DNA of 64,000 nt from Myxococcales bacterium (GTDB lineage Bacteria > Myxococcota > Myxococcia > Myxococcales > Myxococcaceae). Shown here one piece after another: positions 16,050 to 25,248 of the stretch. Both the position numbers and the translations under genes were made by a program. Every line of letters starts with the position of its first letter. The stretch's first letter is position 1. The notes beneath the pieces were generated by a model. That model was not told the origin of the DNA. It did not search any database and saw only the letters and a program-made list of their open reading frames with translations. Location: NCBI GenBank assembly GCA_030681895.1, contig JAUXRI010000225.1:1-64000 (forward strand). The letters are read 5' to 3'.

Positions 16050-18880
16050 CAGTTCAGCGTCGCCGCCACCGTGAACGTCATCGCGCCGGCGCTGTACCGC
16101 GAGACGAGCAAGAAGACCGTGCGCCGCGTGCCCGAGGTGTTCACGAACGAGAGCGTCTCGGCGCCGCCGCTGCCGCCGACGTCTGCGCTCGCGAGGCACG
16201 ACGTCGCGGTTGAACACCCCGAGGCCGGGCCATCGACGAGGTTGAGCACCGCGTCGCTCGAGGCGTCTGGCGTCACCGTCACCGTCATCGAGGTGGTGAA
16301 CGACAGCTCGTAGACGATGTCCTCTCCACTGAAGCCGCGGCAGCTCATCGAGCTCACCGAATAGTCCTGCGTCATGTCGACGAGGCTCTGGCCCGTCAGC
16401 GTGTTGGTGGTCGCGATGACGAGCGGCTTCTCGCAGACGTCGCCGTCCCTGATGGGCTGGCTGGTGGCGACGATGGAGAAGGTGCTGTCGACCGGTGACG
16501 CTTCCCACGCGCCGACCGCGACGTAGACCGGCCTCGCCGCGCCGGCGTTGTTGATGCTCACCGTCTCGGTGCCCGCCTGCGCGTTCTCGTCGATGGCGCC
16601 GAGGCATTGACGCGCCGTCGAGTCACAGGTGCTGGCAGGGCCGCCGAGGACCGAGACGACCGGGTCGAAGCTCCCGGCGTCTGGCAGCACGGGGGTTGGC
16701 GTCACGGTGATGGTGAGCCGCTGCTGAGCTCCGACGTTCGCGAGCCAGAGCCGGTCGGCGCCCGACGCGGTCGAGATGCAGTCGTAGTCGCGCGTGAAGC
16801 CGCCGAGCGTCTGGCCGGTGAGCGGCTGCATGCTGGCGAGCGGCATCACCGGGAGCATCGCGGTCGTCGAGCTGCACACGTCGTTGGTGGCGGGCGCTGC
16901 CGCGCTCGCGCTGAGCGAGAACGTGCCGGCGCCGCCGCTGAGGCCGTCGATGATGGCGAAGATGGGCAGGGGAGACGTCGAACCATTGAACGCGGTCGCG
17001 GTCCGTGGCGCGCTGCTCGAGGGTTGTGCGTTGGCGGCGCCGATGCACACGCGTGGGCTGGCTTCACATGACGCGGCGGGTCCGGGGACGAGGCTGATGG
17101 AGGGGTTGAAGCCGCCGTCTCCAGACGTCGGCGTCACCGTCACGGTTGCGCGCAGGCCGGCAGGAACGTCGAACGCGTACGTGAGGTCGGGGCCGGTGAA
17201 GCCAGACGCGCAGCGGTCGCCATCTTCGTAGTCATTCGACGCGCCCACCGTCGAGCCGGTCGTCGGCGTGCCCAGGGTGAGCGACGTGGCGATGCCGCAG
17301 AAGTCTCCGGCCGGCGGGTCGGAGATGGTCGCGACGAGGTCGAAGGTGCCGATCGAGCCGGCGCGTGAGTCGACGTCGACGAGGATGCTCAACGGAGCGC
17401 CACTGCGGTTCGTGTACACGAGCGTGTCGGGCTGGCCTGCGAGCGCCATGGCCGCCACGTCTCCGGCGAGACAGCTGAACGGCGCTCCACAACCAACGGC
17501 GGCGTCGACGAACGAGAGGAGCGTGTCGAGCCCCGGCTGTGGCGTCACCGTCACCGTGAGCTGTTTCCCCGCAGGCAAGGCGACTGAATAGAAGCGGTCG
17601 GCCGCGGTGCCGACGAAGCCGCCGTACGCGCAGCGAGCTCCATCGTCGACGTCGTCGCCGTAGTTCACGAGCGTCTGCGAGGTGAGCGTCACGCCAGAGG
17701 TCAACGTCGTCGCGGTCGCGCAGGTGTCTCCCGGTGGCGGCGGAACGGTCAGCGTCGTGAGCGTGAAGTCGGCGTCGCCGGGTGACGGGTAGTAACTGCC
17801 GACGACGACGAGCACCGGCTGGCTCATGGCGCTCGCGTTGATGAAGGACGCGCTGTCGGGCTCTCCACGGAAACCACGGTCTGCCTTCGCGAGACACACC
17901 GCCGGCACTGCGCGGCACGAGGCCGCAGGACCCGCCACGAGGTTCACGACGATATCGAGCCCCGCGTCGGCAGCTGGCGTCGCGGTGGCGGTGAGCCGTT
18001 CACCTGCTGGGACGTCGACGACGAAGACCCGGTCAGGCCCCGATTGCAGCGTGCAGGTGCCGGAGTTCGAGAACGCGTAGTCAGGCCCGTAGCCGGTGAG
18101 CGTGCTGGCTCGAGTTCCCGTCGGCATCATGGATTCGGCCGTCTCGCAGCGGTCCCCGGCGCCTGGCATCTCGAGGCGAGCCACGAGCGTGAAGGCTCCT
18201 TCGGAATCGATGCCCGACATCACGTCCGGCTCGGAGAGATACGAGTCGACGATGACGAAGACCTCTCGCTCGAACGCGTCCTGGTTCAGCCACACGGCGG
18301 TGTCGGCGCCGCGTTGGTCCTGCCCTGCGAGACACACGCCCGCGTCCGTGGAGGTGCAGCTGTCTGCTGGTCCGGAGACGATGGAGAGCGAGGGGTCGAA
18401 CACCAGGCCGCCGTCGAGCTCGGTCGGAGCCACCGTCACGACGAGCCGCTCTCCCGCCGGAACGGTCGCCGCGTAGACGAGGTCTTTGCCGCGATTGAGA
18501 AAGCCCGTGCAGCGCAAGGCGACGTCGTCTCGTGCGCCCACCGTGGTGCCCGTCATCGGCGTCGTGAACGAGAGCGCGCGTGGCCTCGCGCACGTCTCTC
18601 CATCGGTCGAAGCACCGCCAGCTGCACCGCCCGCGAGTCCGCCACCAACGCCGCCTCCAGCGACGCCACCGCCAGACACGCCACCAGCCGAGCCACCGGC
18701 AGCGCCGCCAGCCGCGACTCCGCCACCAACGACACTTCCCGCGTCAGGCAGAGCCACGCAGCGCTGGTTCGTACAGGTGAAGCCCTTGAAGCAGTCGTTG
18801 TTGCTCTCGCACGCGTCAGGCGATGGACACGCCGAGACGGTGAGGGCGAAGGCGGTGAGGAGCGCGAGCCGGAGCGACAT
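16049..18880 (-). CDS. Large Cys-box lipoprotein with six PPC-like repeats
   Basis: 943 residues from the ATG at 18880, which gives a clean lipoprotein signal (LLTAFALTVSAC). Then come a six-Cys box (DACESNNDCFKGFTCTNQRC) and a Gly/Ala-rich linker of about 50 residues. The rest is six repeats of about 130-150 residues, each opening with a G-D-x-C-type motif and a second Cys, then a strand like DLVYAATVPAGERLVVTVAP, ending near a third and fourth Cys. This is the pattern of pre-peptidase C-terminal-like (PPC) beta-sandwich domains. No catalytic domain is attached. The last repeat ends at the stop codon, which overlaps the next gene. Confidence 0.82.
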   Translation of the reverse strand: MSLRLALLTAFALTVSACPSPDACESNNDCFKGFTCTNQRCVALPDAGSVVGGGVAAGGAAGGSAGGVSGGGVAGGGVGGGLAGGAAGGASTDGETCARPRALSFTTPMTGTTVGARDDVALRCTGFLNRGKDLVYAATVPAGERLVVTVAPTELDGGLVFDPSLSIVSGPADSCTSTDAGVCLAGQDQRGADTAVWLNQDAFEREVFVIVDSYLSEPDVMSGIDSEGAFTLVARLEMPGAGDRCETAESMMPTGTRASTLTGYGPDYAFSNSGTCTLQSGPDRVFVVDVPAGERLTATATPAADAGLDIVVNLVAGPAASCRAVPAVCLAKADRGFRGEPDSASFINASAMSQPVLVVVGSYYPSPGDADFTLTTLTVPPPPGDTCATATTLTSGVTLTSQTLVNYGDDVDDGARCAYGGFVGTAADRFYSVALPAGKQLTVTVTPQPGLDTLLSFVDAAVGCGAPFSCLAGDVAAMALAGQPDTLVYTNRSGAPLSILVDVDSRAGSIGTFDLVATISDPPAGDFCGIATSLTLGTPTTGSTVGASNDYEDGDRCASGFTGPDLTYAFDVPAGLRATVTVTPTSGDGGFNPSISLVPGPAASCEASPRVCIGAANAQPSSSAPRTATAFNGSTSPLPIFAIIDGLSGGAGTFSLSASAAAPATNDVCSSTTAMLPVMPLASMQPLTGQTLGGFTRDYDCISTASGADRLWLANVGAQQRLTITVTPTPVLPDAGSFDPVVSVLGGPASTCDSTARQCLGAIDENAQAGTETVSINNAGAARPVYVAVGAWEASPVDSTFSIVATSQPIRDGDVCEKPLVIATTNTLTGQSLVDMTQDYSVSSMSCRGFSGEDIVYELSFTTSMTVTVTPDASSDAVLNLVDGPASGCSTATSCLASADVGGSGGAETLSFVNTSGTRRTVFLLVSRYSAGAMTFTVAATLN

Positions 18881-19022
18881 ATGCGTGGTGTTACCCCAGG
18901 TCGGGCTCCTCACGCGCGGCAGCGGACATGACGAAACGATGAAGGAACGGTGAGGCCCGCGTGGAGGCCTGAGGTGTTCATGCAGGTGAGGCTCGCCTCG
19001 ACTCTCACTGGAGCTGCTCGCC

Positions 19023-19772
19023 ATGTCTCGTTCATGCCTCGTCGTCTTCCTCTTGCTCGTCCTCTCTGGCGCCGTGTTCGTGTCAGCGTGCGCAGAGCGT
19101 TCGCCGCCCTCGTCCGATGAGCGCTCCGGACGTCGTGTCGTCCAGACCGCTCGGCTCGACGCCGAGGTCGACCATCTCGATGGCCTGGAGTCGTCGGTGC
19201 GTTCGCTCGCAGAGAAGCACGGTGGGTTCATCTCGAGCGCCTCGTCGTCGGGCTCGGGTGACGACGGCACGCTCGTGGTGACGTTGCGGGTTCGCGCCGC
19301 GGAGCTGAGCGTGGCGCTGCAGGAACTCGAGGCGCTGACGACCCACGTCGAGTCCCGGCAGCTGACCGCCGATGACGTCACCGTCGAGTGGGTCGACCTC
19401 GATGGACAGCAGAAGAACCTGAGCGCGGCAAGAGACCGGCTCGTCGAGTTGCTCGCCCGGGCCGCGACCGCGACCGAGGCGCTCGAGGTGAACCGCGCGC
19501 TCACCGAGGTGCAGGGCCAGCTGGAGCAGGTGAAGGGCCGGCTCGAAGCGGTTCAGCAGAACGTGGCGCTGGCGACCATCACGGCGACCTTCACGCCGCG
19601 CGCGCACGTCGGCTTCGGTGCGTGGCGTCCCCTCGAGGTGGCCGGCTCGGCGCTCGTCGCGCTCGGGGTCGTCGTGAAGGGCGTCGCGAATCTGATCATC
19701 GTGCTGCTGGTCTTCTCTCCGCTGTGGGGCGCGGCGCTGTTGCTGTGGCGGAGCAGGCTCAGAAAGGCTTGA
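19023..19772 (+). CDS. DUF4349-family lipoprotein
   Basis: 249 residues. A signal peptide ends at a lipobox-like VFVSAC. The body matches the DUF4349 plan: a beta-strand region with GGFISSASSS and LVVTLRVRAAELSVAL, the motif DVTVEWVDLDGQQKN, and a long coiled coil (ALEVNRALTEVQGQLEQVKG). A C-terminal membrane helix follows (GVANLIIVLLVFSPLWGAALL) with a basic end. The family is found in the cell envelope and its function is not known. It is divergent from the PPC-repeat lipoprotein, with 142 bases between them. A GGAG stands 11 bases before the ATG. Confidence 0.85.
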   Translation: MSRSCLVVFLLLVLSGAVFVSACAERSPPSSDERSGRRVVQTARLDAEVDHLDGLESSVRSLAEKHGGFISSASSSGSGDDGTLVVTLRVRAAELSVALQELEALTTHVESRQLTADDVTVEWVDLDGQQKNLSAARDRLVELLARAATATEALEVNRALTEVQGQLEQVKGRLEAVQQNVALATITATFTPRAHVGFGAWRPLEVAGSALVALGVVVKGVANLIIVLLVFSPLWGAALLLWRSRLRKA

Positions 19773-19789
19773 AACGGCTCAGCCTTTCC
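19763..19789 (+). terminator. Possible hairpin after the DUF4349 gene
   Basis: GAAAGGCT and AGCCTTTC form a perfect 8-base stem with an 11-base loop that overlaps the stop codon. A weak pyrimidine stretch (TTTCTTCT) follows about ten bases later. It would separate the DUF4349 gene from the YCII-sigma pair. Confidence 0.35.
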
Positions 19790-19888
19790 GCGCTACCGTT
19801 TCTTCTGAAGAACTCGTGTCGGAAATCGGCGCGCCCATTCGCTCTCACTTCGAAGGCCATCTCGGCCTCGCCGAAAGGAACGACGTTC

Positions 19889-20227
19889 ATGAGCCACAAG
19901 TACATGCTGATTTACCGCAACCCGGTGTCCACCGACCGCAAGCAGCCCTCACCGACCGAGCTCGAGGCGATGCTCGCGCAGTGGCACCAGTGGAAGGCCG
20001 CGAACCCCGCCATCATCGACATGGGCGACGCGTTGCTCCCGTCGGGGAAGAAGCTGAAGAACGGCGTCGTCACCGACGGCCCCAGCATCGAGTCGAAGGA
20101 GCTGGTGACGGGCTACTCCCTCGTGCAGACGACCGACTACGAGGCCGCGCTCGCGATCGCGCAGAAGTGCCCGATCCTCTTCACGCCGGGCGCGAGCATC
20201 GAAGTGCGGGAGCTCGCCGGCTTCTGA
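19889..20227 (+). CDS. YCII/DGPF-type protein
   Basis: 112 residues from the ATG at 19889, preceded by GAAAGGA at good spacing. It opens MSHKYMLIYRNP and contains NGVVTDGPSIESKELVTGYS, the DGPF-type hallmark of YCII-like proteins, which have a ferredoxin-like fold. The stop is four bases before the ATG of an ECF sigma factor. Pairs of DGPF proteins with such sigma factors define the ECF42 group. The DGPF partner's role in sigma control is not settled in the family. Confidence 0.88.
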   Translation: MSHKYMLIYRNPVSTDRKQPSPTELEAMLAQWHQWKAANPAIIDMGDALLPSGKKLKNGVVTDGPSIESKELVTGYSLVQTTDYEAALAIAQKCPILFTPGASIEVRELAGF

Positions 20228-20231
20228 AACG

Positions 20232-21449
20232 ATGACTGACGACACGATCAATCCGGTGCTTCGGCACGCGTATGGTCGTGTCGTCGCCAGTCTTCTGCGC
20301 GAGTTCGGCACGAGCCGCCTCGCGATGGTCGAAGACGGCCTGTCTCAAGCGATGCTCGAAGCGACGCTGGCCTGGCGGTCGCGCGGCGTGCCCGAGAACG
20401 CGAGCGCATGGCTCAGACGGGCCGCGCGGAACCGGGTCATCGACGAGCTGCGACGCGCGCGGTTTCAGGGCGAGCTGCCTGAGACCGACGATGAACACGC
20501 CGCTGTCACCCCCGAGCCGCCGGGGCTGACCGACGACCTTCACGATGACGAGCTGAGCGCGCTCCTCGCGTGCGCTGCGCCGACGGTGCCTGAGCCGTCG
20601 CAGATCGTCTTCGCGCTGCGCACCTTGTGCGGCTTCTCGACCCGCGAGATCGCCAACCGCCTCGTGACGACGGAAGAGAACGTGCAGAAGCGGTGGGAGC
20701 GCGCCCGCGACGCGATGCGCTCCGTCGACCTGCAACCGACGGCCGAGGAGTGGCCGACGCGTGTGCAGAGCGTGCTCCGGATGATCTACGTGCTCTTCAC
20801 CGAGGGCTACTTCACCTCTGGCGGGCCGACGGTGTTGCGGCTCGAGCTGTGTCGCGAAGCGCTGCGCCTCGCCCACCTCGTCGCTGCTCACCCGCGCGCG
20901 ACGACGAGAGAAGCGTGGGCGCTGCTGGCTCTCCTCATTCTTCACCACGCCCGACGCGATGCGCGCATCGACGCCGACGGCATGCCGGTGTTGCTCGAGG
21001 ACCAGGACCGCAACCTGTACCGGCGTGACGAGCTCGCCCTGGCGTTCGACGCCATGCAGCAGGCTCAACTGCTCGACTCGAAGTACCACCTCGAAGCGGC
21101 GATCGCCGCGGAGCACGCGTTCGCGCCGACCTTCGCCGCCACGCGCTGGGACGAAATCGTCAGGCTGTACGAGCGCCTCGCGCAGCTCGAGCCGTCACCA
21201 CTCCACGTGCTGCACGGAACCATCGCCCGTTCCTACGCCGAGGGTCCTGCGGTCGCCCTCGTGCAACTCGAGGCGATGCGACCACCCACGTGGTTGGCCG
21301 GCTCGCACCTCTGGCTCGCAACGTTCGCCGACTTCCACCGGCGCCTCGGCGACCTCGAGCGCGCGCGTTCGTTCTACGCACAGGCCATCGCGCTCGCGCC
21401 ACCGTTCGAACGCGCCGTGCTCGAACGACGCAGCGCGCACCTCGGCTGA
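20232..21449 (+). CDS. ECF42-type sigma factor with long C-terminal extension
   Basis: 405 residues. The N-terminal half has sigma regions 2 (VEDGLSQAMLEATLAWRSRG, NASAWLRRAARNRVIDELRR) and 4 (FALRTLCGFSTREIANRLVT with ENVQKRWERAR). The C-terminal 220 residues form a TPR-like helical domain (VLFTEGYFTSGGPTVLRLEL, LEDQDRNLYRRDELA) typical of the large ECF42 group and needed for its activity in studied members. No anti-sigma factor is encoded beside it, as usual for this group. It is coupled to the YCII gene just upstream. Confidence 0.9.
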   Translation: MTDDTINPVLRHAYGRVVASLLREFGTSRLAMVEDGLSQAMLEATLAWRSRGVPENASAWLRRAARNRVIDELRRARFQGELPETDDEHAAVTPEPPGLTDDLHDDELSALLACAAPTVPEPSQIVFALRTLCGFSTREIANRLVTTEENVQKRWERARDAMRSVDLQPTAEEWPTRVQSVLRMIYVLFTEGYFTSGGPTVLRLELCREALRLAHLVAAHPRATTREAWALLALLILHHARRDARIDADGMPVLLEDQDRNLYRRDELALAFDAMQQAQLLDSKYHLEAAIAAEHAFAPTFAATRWDEIVRLYERLAQLEPSPLHVLHGTIARSYAEGPAVALVQLEAMRPPTWLAGSHLWLATFADFHRRLGDLERARSFYAQAIALAPPFERAVLERRSAHLG

Positions 21450-21523
21450 AGCGCCAGCAGATTGTTCGTGCGCGCTCCGATGAAGGGCAGGGCCGTGGCT
21501 GCTGTGGGGCAGGGCGCGCGGCG

Positions 21524-21856
21524 TCAGGGTGACGCGACAGGAGCCGCGCTGATCAGCCGACATCGGTACGTCGAGTTCCACCGCGTGGTCGTCATGCGGA
21601 CGATGTCGACGCGCTCGACGACGAAGACGATGCGCACGCGGCCCTTCGGGAGCTGCGCCACCACGCGGTCATCACTCCACTCCACCCGGCCTGCGTGATG
21701 GAACGGGAGCTTGAGCGACGGCGGACGCAGCGCTTCGAGGACGTCGTCGGTCACGAGCTCGTACGTCTGCTCTGCCTCGAGGTGACCGGTGAACGTCGTC
21801 GGTGCCATCACGCCCCCATCAGCTCCGAGGGCGACGAGCGCCACCAGCGTCAGCAC
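21524..21856 (-). CDS. Small exported hypothetical protein
   Basis: 110 residues with a short hydrophobic N-terminus (LTLVALVALGADGG) that could be a signal peptide, followed by a strand-rich domain (HAGRVEWSDDRVVAQL, RVRIVFVVERVDIV). No family is recognised. The start overlaps the end of the MopE-like gene by seven bases, so it is probably expressed with it. Confidence 0.6.
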   Translation of the reverse strand: MLTLVALVALGADGGVMAPTTFTGHLEAEQTYELVTDDVLEALRPPSLKLPFHHAGRVEWSDDRVVAQLPKGRVRIVFVVERVDIVRMTTTRWNSTYRCRLISAAPVASP

Positions 21857-23118
21857 GCGCGCGACCGGCGGCGCAGCACGAGAATCGCTGCCATCGCCAG
21901 CAACCCCGGCGTCGACGAGCAGCTCTCAGGTTGCGGCGTCATCGGCTTCGGGGTTGGCGTCGGTGTCGGCGAAACACCCGCGTCGCTCACCGTCCCCGCG
22001 TCGGGCTCGGGCCCCTCGACGTCCGTCACCACGCAGGTGCCGCGCACGCACGCCTGACCCGCCGCGCACAGCGTGCCTTCGTCGATCATCCCGTCGCAGT
22101 CGTCGTCGAGCAGGTTGCAGCGCTCCACCAGCGGCCGACCGGGCTGACACGACATTGGATCGCACGTGATGCCGAGCGCCTCACACCACCCGGTGCCACA
22201 GCGCACGCGCACGTTCTCGTCGATGCGACCGTTGCAGTCGTCGTCGCGAAGGTTGCAGACCTCGGCAGCGCCGGGACGAATCTTCGCGTCGCGGTCGTCA
22301 CAGTCCTGGTCGTTCGACGCGCGCCCCGAGGCGGAGCACCCCGTCGTCATCGTGCCGCGGCGGTCGCCATAGCCATCGCCATCGAGGTCTGGCCACGTCG
22401 CCGCGCCCGAGAGCCCCTCGTCCACCATGCCGTCGCAGTCGTCGTCCTTCGCGTTGCAGCGCTCCATGGCGCCGGGGAGCACGGCCGCGTTGAAGTCGTC
22501 GCAGTCGTTCTCAGTGGCCGCGAAGCCGGGCGGCGTCGAGCAGTCGAGCGTGGTGCCGTTGGCGCGATTGCCCACGCCGTCACCGTCGAAGTCGCGGAAG
22601 TACGTCGTGCCTGTGCAGCCGTAGATGACCGACTTCACCGCCTCGCTGCACGTGTCTCCACCCGAGCGCCCGTCGGCGTTGCCCAGCACCGTGAACACCG
22701 ACAGCTCCGCGCCACCCGCGACCGCCGGAGAAGTCCACCGCACCTGGAACGTGGCCTGCCCGCCAGACGTCGACCTGGGGCTCGACTGCACCACGTCACC
22801 GTTGAGCAGCCGGGTGTTCTGCCCGCTCACCGCGGCGAAGGAGCCCTTCGTCGCCGTGAGGTACAGCCCCGAGTTCGCGCCTGTCCCGCGTGCCGTCACC
22901 GTCACCGTCACCGTGTCGCCCGGCAGGAAGGTGGCCGGCGCGACGTCGATGGTCGCGGTGTGACTGTTGCCGCCGTGACAGCCCTGACAGCCGCTCGCTG
23001 CGATGCCGCCACCCCGCGCCTGCGCGACGACCGCGCTCAGCAGCACCACCGGAATGATCCACACCGCTCTCACGGGGAGCAGCAAAACCAGATGCCGGCG
23101 CCGCTGACAACTGGGCAC
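21850..23118 (-). CDS. MopE-type metal-binding-motif protein with CxxCH and MYXO-CTERM tail
   Basis: 422 residues. After a signal peptide (VWIIPVVLLSAVVAQARG) comes SGCQGCHGG, a single CxxCH haem-attachment motif. A beta-sandwich domain of about 110 residues follows (FLPGDTVTVTVTARGTG). Then come three MopE-like calcium/copper-type repeats with the signature C-N-x-x-D-D-D-C-D/N-G (ERCNAKDDDCDGMVDEG and two relatives), each with a DCDD partner. The end is a MYXO-CTERM-like sorting signal: Cys-Ser-Ser, a short helix (GLLAMAAILVL) and RRRS. In this phylum such tails mark proteins for cleavage and surface lipid attachment. Possibly a surface metal- or electron-related protein. Confidence 0.8.
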   Translation of the reverse strand: MPSCQRRRHLVLLLPVRAVWIIPVVLLSAVVAQARGGGIAASGCQGCHGGNSHTATIDVAPATFLPGDTVTVTVTARGTGANSGLYLTATKGSFAAVSGQNTRLLNGDVVQSSPRSTSGGQATFQVRWTSPAVAGGAELSVFTVLGNADGRSGGDTCSEAVKSVIYGCTGTTYFRDFDGDGVGNRANGTTLDCSTPPGFAATENDCDDFNAAVLPGAMERCNAKDDDCDGMVDEGLSGAATWPDLDGDGYGDRRGTMTTGCSASGRASNDQDCDDRDAKIRPGAAEVCNLRDDDCNGRIDENVRVRCGTGWCEALGITCDPMSCQPGRPLVERCNLLDDDCDGMIDEGTLCAAGQACVRGTCVVTDVEGPEPDAGTVSDAGVSPTPTPTPKPMTPQPESCSSTPGLLAMAAILVLRRRSRAC

Positions 23119-23178
23119 CTTCGTTCACACGCCGCGATCCATCTGCAACCGTCACGGCATGATAGGTTTCTCACACGC

Positions 23179-25221
23179 ATGAGCCCGTTCGAGTTCGCTT
23201 TGCCGGGGGCCCCCGAGTCTCCTGGGTTTGCCTTCCCGGCCCCTCGTTTCACCATCGGCTCTGCGCCCGAGGCCGGCCTTCGTTTCGACGCCCGGCTCGT
23301 TCAAGCCCAACACGCAGAGGTCGCGCTCGACGCCAAAGGCGTGCCCTGGATTCGCGACCTCACCAACCAGGGGCTGCTGTGGGTCAACGGCACGCAGACC
23401 TCGCGGGCTGCGCTCACGCCCGGCTCGATGGTGCGGCTGGGCCGGCTCGACCTCGAGGTGCGCCAGACGGGCTTGCAGGAGGTGGGGCTCGACTCGACGG
23501 CGAAGCGGCCCACGCCGTTCGCGACGCCGCCGCTCGACTCCACCGCGAAGCGGCCCACGCCGTTCCAGCCGCCGCCGTCCGTTCGCCCGAGCCAGGGTCG
23601 GCTGCCCGCCCTCACGAAAGAGGCTCCGTCAGGCCACGACGCCACCAAGCTCTCGGGCGCCTACGTGCCGGCGGCCGACTCGGCGCCTGACGACTCGACC
23701 TTCATGCGCACCGTGTTGCCCGAGGGCTCCACGGTCGGCGGCCGCTACCGCATCATCAAGAAGCTCGCGGCCGGCGGCATGGGCGAGGTGTACCAGGCCG
23801 AGCACATCGAGCTGCACAAGCAGTTCGCCGTGAAGGTGATGCTGCCGGCGCTGTCGTCGGACCAGGAGTTCGTCGCCCGCTTCAAGCGTGAGGCCATCTC
23901 GGCGAGCCGCATCGGTCAGCAGAACATCATCGACATCTCCGACTTCGGGCAGACCGACGACGGCCGCTTCTACTTCGTCATGGAGTTCCTCGATGGCGTC
24001 ACCATCGCGAGCCTGCTCCATCGACAGGGGCCGTTGCCGGTGCAACGCATGGTGAACATCGCGCTGCAGACCGGCCGCGCGCTCGCCGCCGCTCACGCGC
24101 AAGGCATCGTGCATCGCGACATGAAGCCCGAGAACGTCATGGTGCTGCAGCGGCCAGGGCAGCCCGACTTCGTGAAGGTGCTCGACTTCGGCGTCGCGAA
24201 GGTCAGCACCGGCCCCGCGCAAGGTGGCCAGACGCAGCTCGGCATGGTGGTGGGGACCCCGCAGTACATGTCGCCGGAGCAGGCGATGGGCGTGGCCGTC
24301 GACTCCCGCACCGACACGTACGCGCTCGGCCTCATCCTCTACGAGATGCTCTCGGGGAAGCCCACGTTCCACGGAGACACCGCCAGCATCCTGATGGTGA
24401 AGCAGGTGACCGAGCCCGCGCCGCCGTTCACCGCCGAGCTGTCGGAGACGATGCCCGCGGCGCTGCACGACCTCATCTTCCAGATGCTCGAGAAGGACCC
24501 GAACGCGCGGCCCGAGTCGCTCGACAAGGTGGTCGAGGCGCTCGAGACGTTGCTCGCGCACCTGCGGGTCGGCGCCAAGCTCCCCACGGCGACCGCGTCA
24601 GGCCGCTTCCCATCCACCGCGACGCCGCACACCTTGAGCCCTGTCCGCGTCACGTCATCCGGCCTCGCCGTCGCCCCGCCCGAGACGCGTCGCGAGCGGG
24701 TGCCCATCAACGAGCCGGAAGACACGCTGCCCCCGCCGCCGGCGAAGTCGAAGGCGCCGTTCATCGTCGCGGGCGTGCTGTTGCTGGTCATCATCGGTGC
24801 CGGAGCCGTCGCCGCTTTCAAGCCCGCGCCCACGCCAGAGGTGCCGGTCGTCGTCGAGCCTGTCGCGCTCGACGAGCCGAAGCGGGTCGAGCCGCCGCCG
24901 CCGCCGCCTCCATCTGCTCCGAAGCTCGTGAAGCTCACCCTCGAGACGAAGCCCGAAGGCGCCGAGGTGTTCGAGAAAGACGTCTCGCTGGGAGTGACGC
25001 CGATGGTGCTCGAGCGAGCGCCGCAGGCCATCGTCGACCTGCGCTTCGTGTTGAAGGGCTACGCCGATTACCCGAAGAAGCTGGCCATGCCGCTGGGCGA
25101 CGAGAGCCGCAGCTTCGAACTCGAGAAGAAGCGCGCCGGTGGCGGCAAGCCCAAAGCGGGCGGCTCGGGGCTCAAGGACCTCGACTTCGAGCAGGCCAAC
25201 GACTTGAAGGACCTCGAGTAG
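23179..25221 (+). CDS. Ser/Thr protein kinase with FHA and PEGA domains
   Basis: 680 residues from the ATG at 23179. Residues 1-105 form an FHA-like phosphothreonine-binding domain (FTIGSAPEAGLRFDARLVQA, TNQGLLWVNGT). A linker repeats LDSTAKRPTPF twice. The Hanks-type kinase domain spans about 188-455 with the Gly loop LAAGGMGEVY, Lys219, HRDMKPEN (Asp314) and DFGVA (Asp336); the full catalytic set is present. A membrane helix at about 527-548 (FIVAGVLLLVIIGAGAVAAF) places the C-terminal PEGA domain (TKPEGAEVFEKDVSLGVTP) outside. It heads a probable three-gene operon. Confidence 0.92.
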   Translation: MSPFEFALPGAPESPGFAFPAPRFTIGSAPEAGLRFDARLVQAQHAEVALDAKGVPWIRDLTNQGLLWVNGTQTSRAALTPGSMVRLGRLDLEVRQTGLQEVGLDSTAKRPTPFATPPLDSTAKRPTPFQPPPSVRPSQGRLPALTKEAPSGHDATKLSGAYVPAADSAPDDSTFMRTVLPEGSTVGGRYRIIKKLAAGGMGEVYQAEHIELHKQFAVKVMLPALSSDQEFVARFKREAISASRIGQQNIIDISDFGQTDDGRFYFVMEFLDGVTIASLLHRQGPLPVQRMVNIALQTGRALAAAHAQGIVHRDMKPENVMVLQRPGQPDFVKVLDFGVAKVSTGPAQGGQTQLGMVVGTPQYMSPEQAMGVAVDSRTDTYALGLILYEMLSGKPTFHGDTASILMVKQVTEPAPPFTAELSETMPAALHDLIFQMLEKDPNARPESLDKVVEALETLLAHLRVGAKLPTATASGRFPSTATPHTLSPVRVTSSGLAVAPPETRRERVPINEPEDTLPPPPAKSKAPFIVAGVLLLVIIGAGAVAAFKPAPTPEVPVVVEPVALDEPKRVEPPPPPPPSAPKLVKLTLETKPEGAEVFEKDVSLGVTPMVLERAPQAIVDLRFVLKGYADYPKKLAMPLGDESRSFELEKKRAGGGKPKAGGSGLKDLDFEQANDLKDLE

Positions 25222-25248
25222 CCCTGCTGGCCCCAAAGGACGGTCGAC

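Noticed and set aside
21802..23178. In-frame upstream extension of the FHA kinase
   Set aside because: Arg/His/Ala-rich sequence antisense to the MopE-like gene; the protein-like part begins at the ATG at 23179.
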